From assembly GCA_019918135.1 (NCBI GenBank), contig WBZZ01005670.1, positions 71,001-135,000 of the forward strand: a DNA stretch of 64,000 nucleotides, read 5' to 3'. Source of the stretch: Paulinella micropora. Taxonomy: Eukaryota > Cercozoa > Imbricatea > Euglyphida > Paulinellidae. Position 1 is the first letter of the stretch; every line of letters begins with the position of its first letter. The notes below the pieces were generated by a model. That model was not told the DNA's origin and searched no databases. It saw only the letters and a program-made list of their open reading frames with translations. Below are positions 59,301 through 64,000 of the stretch, piece after piece. The translations under genes and the position numbers were made by a program.

Positions 59301-60626
59301 TCCGACACATTACCATCAGTATCGATACCGAAGATGGGCGCATTTGCACCATCAATCAGCCGCTCCAAGTCTTGAGCCACTCGGTTCAGTTCCTGCTCGG
59401 CCGTCTTACGTTGCGTGATATCTTGACCGACACCAATCATACCGATCACCTTGCCCTCTGTGTCTCTTCGAGAGGAAGCGTTCAGCAGAATTTCCAGACG
59501 TCGTCCATGCCGTGTGAACAGCGGGAACTCGAAGTTCGCAGTATCCTCACCAGCAAGCGCAGATCCTAGCACCTGTCCGACAGCTTCCTGGTATTGAGGA
59601 GTGATGTAGTTCTTGACCAGGTTCTTGCCAAGCACTTCCTCCTTCGTGTAGCCCGTCAGCTTTGACGCGGACTGGTTCCATTCCGACACGTTGCCATACG
59701 TGTCAATACCGAAGATAGGAGCGTTTGCACCGTCGATCAGGCGGGCCAGATCTTGGGCGACTCGGTTCAGTTCTTGCTCTGCCGTCTTACGTTGCGTGAT
59801 ATCTTGACCGACACCGATCACACCGATCACTCTGCCGTCCGTGTCTCGACGGGAAGAAGCGTTCAGCAGAATCTCCAACCGTTGTCCGGCTTTAGTGAAC
59901 AAGGGAAACTCGAAGTTCTCTGTCTCCTGACCTCCCAGAGCTGCAGTCAGCACCTTGTCCACAGAGTCTTGGTAGTCAGGACTGATATAGTTCTTCACCA
60001 GGTTCTTGCCCAACACTTCCGACTTGGTGTAGCCCGTGATCTTAGAAGCTTGCTGGTTCCACTCAGACACGTTACCGTCGGTGTCGATACCGAAGATAGG
60101 AGCGTTAGCACCGTCGATGAGTCGCTCCAAGTCCTGTGCGACACGGTCGCGTTCTTGTAGAGCTGCTTGACGTTCCGTGATGTCCTGTCCGACACCGATG
60201 ACACCGATCACCTTACCCTCAATATCTCTTCGGGAACTGGCGTTCAGCAGAATTTCTAGACGTTTGCCTGTCTTGGTGAAGAGCGGGAAGTTGAAGTTGG
60301 CTGTTTCCTGGCCGTCCACTGCCGCGTGTAGCACCTTGCGCACTGCATCTTGGTACTCCTCGGTGATATAGTTCTTGACCAGGTTCTGGAAACCACAACC
60401 ACACGGCAAGGTTTGCAAACACACATCTGATATTCATAGACGGAAACTTCCCCAATCAATCAAGGAAGAACTCAGATACACACAGAGAGACATTCAAGAT
60501 CGGAGAAGGAAAACTAGAACTGGGGCTTGCAAGATAGAAAAGAAGCAACTCCAAGAAAACTAGAAAGAATGCAAGAACAAATCGGAAAAGATAAACCATA
60601 AGAATCAAAGAATTTTTCATGGAGGG

Positions 60627-60659
<33 letters not shown>

Positions 60660-63600
60660 AGGGAGGGAGGGAGGGAGGGAGAGGGAGGGAGGGAGGGAGG
60701 GGGAGAGAGAGCAAGAGAGAGCAGGAAAATAAAGAGGAAAGGTACAGCCACTGTACCTTTCCTAAGACTTCGTCCTTCGTGTAGCCGGTGATCTGACTGG
60801 CTGACTGGTTCCATTCCGACACATTACCATTGGTATCAATACCGAAGATGGGTGCATTTGCACCATCAATCAGCCGCTCCAAGTCTTGAGCCACTCGGTT
60901 CAGTTCCATCTCCGCAGTCTTGCGTTGCGTGATGTCTTGGCCGACACCAATCACACCGATCACCTTGCCCTCTGTGTCTCTTCGAGAGGAAGCGTTCAGC
61001 AGAATTTCCAAACGTCGTCCATGCCGTGTGAACAGCGGGAACTCGAAGTTCGCAGTATCTTTCCCCGCCAGGGCAGATCCCAACACCTGTCCGACGGCTT
61101 CCTGGTATTGAGGAGTGATGTAGTTCTTGACCAGGTTCTTGCCAAGCACTTCCTCCTTCGTGTAGCCCGTCAGCTTTGACGCGGACTGGTTCCATTCCGA
61201 CACGTTGCCGTAGGTGTCAATACCGAAAATAGGAGCGTTTGCACCGTCGATCAGGCGGGCCAGATCCTGGGCTACTCGGTTCAGCTCCTGCTCGGCCTTC
61301 TTACGTTGGGAGATATCTTGACCGACACCGATCACACCGATCACCCTACCGTCCGTATCTCTTCGAGAGGAAGCGTTCAGCAGAATCTCCAACCGTTGTC
61401 CGGCTTTCGTGAAGAGGGGAAACTCGAAGTTCTCCGTCTCTTGACCTCCCAGAGCCGCAGTCAGCACCTTGTTGACGGAGTCTTGGTAGTCAGGACTGAT
61501 GTAGTTCTTCACCAGGTTCTTACCCAACACTTCCAACTTGGTGTAGCCCGTGATCTTAGAAGCTTGCTGGTTCCACTCGGACACGTTACCGTCGGTGTCG
61601 ATACCGAAGATAGGAGCGTTAGCACCGTCGATGAGTCGCTCCAAGTCTTGTGCGACACGGTCGCGCTCTTGCAGAGCTGCTTGTCGTTCTGTGATATCCT
61701 GACCGACACCGATCACACCGATCACCTTGCCCTCGATATCTCTTCGGGAGGAAGCATTCAGCAGAATTTCTAGACGTTTCCCTGTTTTGGTGAAAAGCGG
61801 GAAGTTGAAGTTGGCTGTTTCCTGCCCATTCAGTGCCGCGCGTAGCACCTTATTGACTGCGTCTTGGTACTCCTCGGTGATATAGTTCTTGACCAAGTTC
61901 TGCAAACCACAGCCACAGATCGAGTTACACACACAGACACACACACACAAACACACACACACATACACACACACACTCACACACACACTCACACACACGA
62001 GGCGAGCAGATCAAAGCAAACCGCGTTTAGAGTACTATGAGTGAAAAATAACAACAGCAACACTGAAATAAAAACTAGCACAGGAAACAAAAAAACAATA
62101 AATAAATAAAACAAAGTAAGGGGAGAAGTAAGAGGAGAGAATCCATAGGAAGGAAGGAGAGAAATCAAATTGAAGCTATCAGGAAAGCAACAAAGTAAAA
62201 AAGAATGGAAGCTACTGCACCTTGCCCAACACTTCGTCCTTCGTGTAGCCCGTGATCTGACTAGCAGACTGGTTCCATTCCGACACATTGCCGTCAGTGT
62301 CAATACCGAAAATGGGTGCATTAGCACCATCAATCAGCCGCTCCAAGTCTTGAGCTACTCGGTTCAGTTCCATCTCCGCAGTCTTACGTTGCGTAATGTC
62401 TTGGCCGACACCAATCACGCCGATCACCTTGCCCTCTGTGTCTCGCCTGGAACTGGCGTTCAGCAGAATTTCCAAACGTCGTCCATGCCGTGTGAACAGC
62501 GGGAACTCGAAGTTCGCAGTATCTTTCCCCGCCAGGGCAGATCTCAACACCTGCCCGACGGCTTCCTGGTATTGAGGAGTGATGTAGTTCTTGACCAGGT
62601 TCTTGCCAAGCACTTCCTCCTTCGTGTAGCCCGTCAGCTTTGACGCAGACTGGTTCCATTCCGACACGCTGCCATAGATGTCAATACCAAAAATAGGAGC
62701 GTTTGCACCGTCGATCAGGCGGGCCAAGTCCTGGGCTACTCGGTTCAGCTCTTGCTCGGCCGTCTTACGTTGCGTGATATCTTGACCGACACCGATCACA
62801 CCGATCACTCTGCCGTCCGTGTCTCGACGAGAAGAAGCGTTCAGCAGAATCTCCAACCGTTGTCCGGCTTTAGTGAACAAGGGAAACTCGAAGTTCTCTG
62901 TCTCTTGACCGCCGAGAGCAGCAGTCAGCACCTTGTTGACGGAGTCTTGGTAGTCAGGACTGATGTAGTTCTTCACCAGGTTCTTGCCCAACACTTCCGA
63001 CTTGGTGTAGCCCGTGATCTTAGAAGCTTGCTGGTTCCACTCAGACACGTTACCGGCGGTGTCGATACCGAAGATAGGAGCGTTAGCACCGTCGATGAGT
63101 CGCTCCAAGTCCTGCGCGACACGGTCGCGCTCTTGAAGAGCCGCTTGTCGTTCTGTGATATCCTGTCCGACACCGATCACACCGATCACCTTTCCTTCGA
63201 TATCTCTTCGGGAACTGGCGTTCAGCAGAATTTCTAGACGTTTGCCTGTTTTGGTGAATAGCGGGAAGCTGAAGTTGGCTGTTTCCTGCCCATTCAGTGC
63301 CGCGCGTAGCACCTTAATGACTGCGTCTTGGTACTCCTCGGTGATATAGTTCTTTACCAGGTTCTACAAGCGATCGAGACAGCCAGAACGAGGCATATGA
63401 ACATTTAGGTTTACTTCATAGTTGGGGTGAAACAAAAATAAGGAGGAAATATTAAAGCCATTAAGGGAACGGATGGGACAAAATACCTTAAAAATCCCCC
63501 CCCCCCCCCCTACCCCCCATCACATACTCTATCTTAATTGTTAGAGTTGATTGGAAACAGACTATGGAAAACCAGATTTTGACTCGATTATTGTGGTAAT

Positions 63601-64000
63601 TTGGAAGAAAAGAGACACACCAAGAAACAAAAACTTGATTAGGCTCAATAGTTGGTATTCATTTGGGAAAAAGGAGACAATCTTAAAAATAAAAACACAG
63701 AAATCGGATATAGGAGAAACATCTCAGAGAGACAACACACACACACACACACACACCTTTCCCAGCACTTCGTCCTTCGTGTAGCCGGTGATCTGACTGG
63801 CAGACTGGTTCCATTCCGACACGTTGCCATCAGTATCGATACCGAAGATGGGTGCATTGGCACCATCGATCAGCCGCTCCAAATCCTGAGCCACGCGGTT
63901 CAGCTCCTGCTCGGCCATCTTTCTCAATGTGATGTCCTGGCCAACTCCGATAATACCTAAGTAATGTAGGCATTGTTGGTTGTTTCATATGTCACAGTTG
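47372..64000 (-). CDS. Giant hybrid sensor histidine kinase with at least 30 PAS repeats (5'-partial)
   Basis: Exons in transcript order: 63956-63757, 63363-62221, 61899-60757, 60385-59243, 58967-57825, 57686-56544, 56206-55061, 54714-53572, 53279-52137, 51950-48771, 48578-48210, 47960-47900, 47751-47372. All junctions are GT-AG and keep frame. In-window coding is about 4,500 codons. Order: PAS array, HisKA, HATPase, receiver, basic tail. The family autophosphorylates on His in response to PAS-sensed signals, then passes phosphate to the receiver Asp. No membrane segment is seen in the window, so the protein looks soluble unless the missing N-terminus differs. The repeats are nearly identical in sequence. 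The gene continues beyond the right edge. Confidence 0.9.
47900..47960 (-). CDS. Kinase gene small exon: end of receiver
   Basis: Encodes DVVTKPFIVKKLVQLIEGYI, with the conserved receiver Lys in TKPF. It joins in frame to the exon ending at 48210. Confidence 0.8.
48210..48578 (-). CDS. Kinase gene exon: receiver domain
   Basis: VLVVEDNLINQKVAKNLL gives the acidic pocket; LILMDVFMPVMNG carries the phospho-acceptor Asp (codon 48342-48344); IIALTANAT carries the conserved Thr. The domain is completed by exon 47960-47900. The downstream intron contains a ~40-base A-run and GGAAA repeats; the upstream intron (48579-48770) is GATAT repeats. Confidence 0.92.
48771..51950 (-). CDS. Kinase gene exon: five PAS starts, HisKA and HATPase
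   Basis: 1060 codons, phase 0 at both ends. Starts with the second half of a PAS, then four array-like PAS segments and a fifth, diverged PAS (ILGIDRAGNVSEWN). The coupling helix leads to FICHELRNPLNG, with the phospho-His codon at about 49764. ATP-binding boxes: N box GDPVRYTQVVLNLLGNALKF, G1 VIDTGVGIS, G2 TGGTGLGLVICK. The tail before the receiver has two similar peptides, STVEDSVCMPKL and SNSEDSVILPKL. All catalytic motifs are present, so the kinase should be active. Confidence 0.95.
52137..53279 (-). CDS. PAS-array exon unit (8th in window order of transcript)
   Basis: 1143 bp, phase 0-0. Three PAS starts after the half-PAS at its 5' end. Subtype signatures in order: KITGYTKSEVLGK, KLTGYTKEEVLGK, QITGYTKNEVLGK. 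Ends in AAAG at the intron. Confidence 0.93.
53572..54714 (-). CDS. PAS-array exon unit (7th)
   Basis: 1143 bp, phase 0-0, same three-subtype order, ending QITGYTKDEVLGK. The linker has KKAEQEL in place of KTAEQEL. Following intron 53280-53571 has a G-run and unrelated sequence. Confidence 0.93.
55061..56206 (-). CDS. PAS-array exon unit (6th), one codon longer
   Basis: 1146 bp: an extra Thr codon (RRDTTDGRVIG) from a three-base duplication near 55661. Otherwise like its neighbours. Intron 54715-55060 has A-, G- and CA-runs. Confidence 0.93.
56544..57686 (-). CDS. PAS-array exon unit (5th)
   Basis: 1143 bp, phase 0-0. The second linker reads NRIAKDLARL in place of NRVAQDLARL. Intron 56207-56543 contains GA microsatellites. 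Confidence 0.93.
57825..58967 (-). CDS. PAS-array exon unit (4th)
   Basis: 1143 bp, phase 0-0; standard subtype order. Followed by the shortest array intron (57687-57824, 138 bp). Confidence 0.93.
59243..60385 (-). CDS. PAS-array exon unit (3rd)
   Basis: 1143 bp, phase 0-0; standard subtype order. Following intron 58968-59242 has a G-run. Confidence 0.93.
60757..61899 (-). CDS. PAS-array exon unit (2nd)
   Basis: 1143 bp, phase 0-0. The first subtype reads GYTKLEVLGK in place of SEVLGK. Following intron 60386-60756 carries GA and GGGA repeats. Confidence 0.93.
62221..63363 (-). CDS. PAS-array exon unit (1st complete)
   Basis: 1143 bp, phase 0-0. Carries small changes (IDTAGNVSEWN, IDIYGSVSEWN). 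Following intron 61900-62220 has a CA microsatellite. Confidence 0.93.
63757..63956 (-). CDS. Short PAS-array exon at the window edge
   Basis: 200 bp with an acceptor AG at 63957-63958. Encodes the end of one PAS (GIIGVGQDIT), a linker with LRKMAEQEL and the first half of another PAS ending DEVLGK. Unlike the 1143 bp units it begins inside the PAS, so the array unit changes here. The intron 63364-63756 follows. Confidence 0.8.

Noticed and set aside
48819-63240. Long plus-strand open frames opposite the PAS exons
   Set aside because: They recur with the same spacing as the PAS repeats and mirror their codon pattern; the minus strand has all domain motifs and splice sites.

Overview
The window is nuclear DNA of an unidentified unicellular eukaryote. 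Evidence: GT-AG introns of about 46-400 bp, long microsatellites, Ty3/gypsy-type LTR elements, and a hybrid histidine kinase gene. I cannot name the lineage; a protist or alga (for example a stramenopile, haptophyte or rhizarian) would fit.

Region 1 (1-18480) is an AT-rich, decayed integrated DNA virus of the polinton-like virus / Maverick / virophage group. It has an adenain-like cysteine protease, a penton/minor-capsid-like protein, an ExoX-C-like protein, a fibre-like protein, a double-jelly-roll-type major capsid protein and a protein-primed-type DNA polymerase B. Nearly all are frameshifted. The locus is rearranged. A ~15.5 kb inversion (ends near 1437 and 16959) cut both the penton-like gene and polB, and a ~65 bp inversion (about 17932-17998) put polB motif A on the opposite strand. 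Inside the inverted part, an 10.9 kb DNA transposon (1695-12596; ~580 bp terminal inverted repeats; ATATA target duplication) sits in the polB C-terminus. It carries a minus-strand Thr/Lys-rich multi-exon gene and a plus-strand composite gene with a SET-like domain, a DDE-type transposase core and a RanBP2-type zinc finger.

Region 2 (18481-19625) has no recognisable gene but holds a perfect 27-bp-arm hairpin.

Region 3 (19626-45727) is a stack of one Ty3/gypsy-type family. Copy A (19626-~29313) is old and frameshifted, with an exact loss of the reverse transcriptase YIDD box. It is fused to 5'-truncated copy B (~29314-35281). Copy C (35320-45727) is nearly complete, with 246/250 bp LTRs of about 97% identity and an uninterrupted 1915-codon pol. 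In both A and C, gag ends in UGA followed by C and pol continues in the same frame, which points to stop-codon readthrough for Gag-Pol.

Region 4 (45728-47371) is simple repeats and a 113-bp tandem duplication.

Region 5 (47372 to beyond 64000, minus strand) is the 3' part of a giant hybrid sensor histidine kinase gene. Eight nearly identical 1143-1146 bp exons (phase 0-0), each encoding three PAS repeats of ~127 residues, are followed by a 3180 bp exon with five more PAS starts, HisKA and HATPase, then a receiver and a basic tail. I count 30 PAS N-terminal segments in the window, and the gene continues past the edge. This PAS array is the most striking system here.
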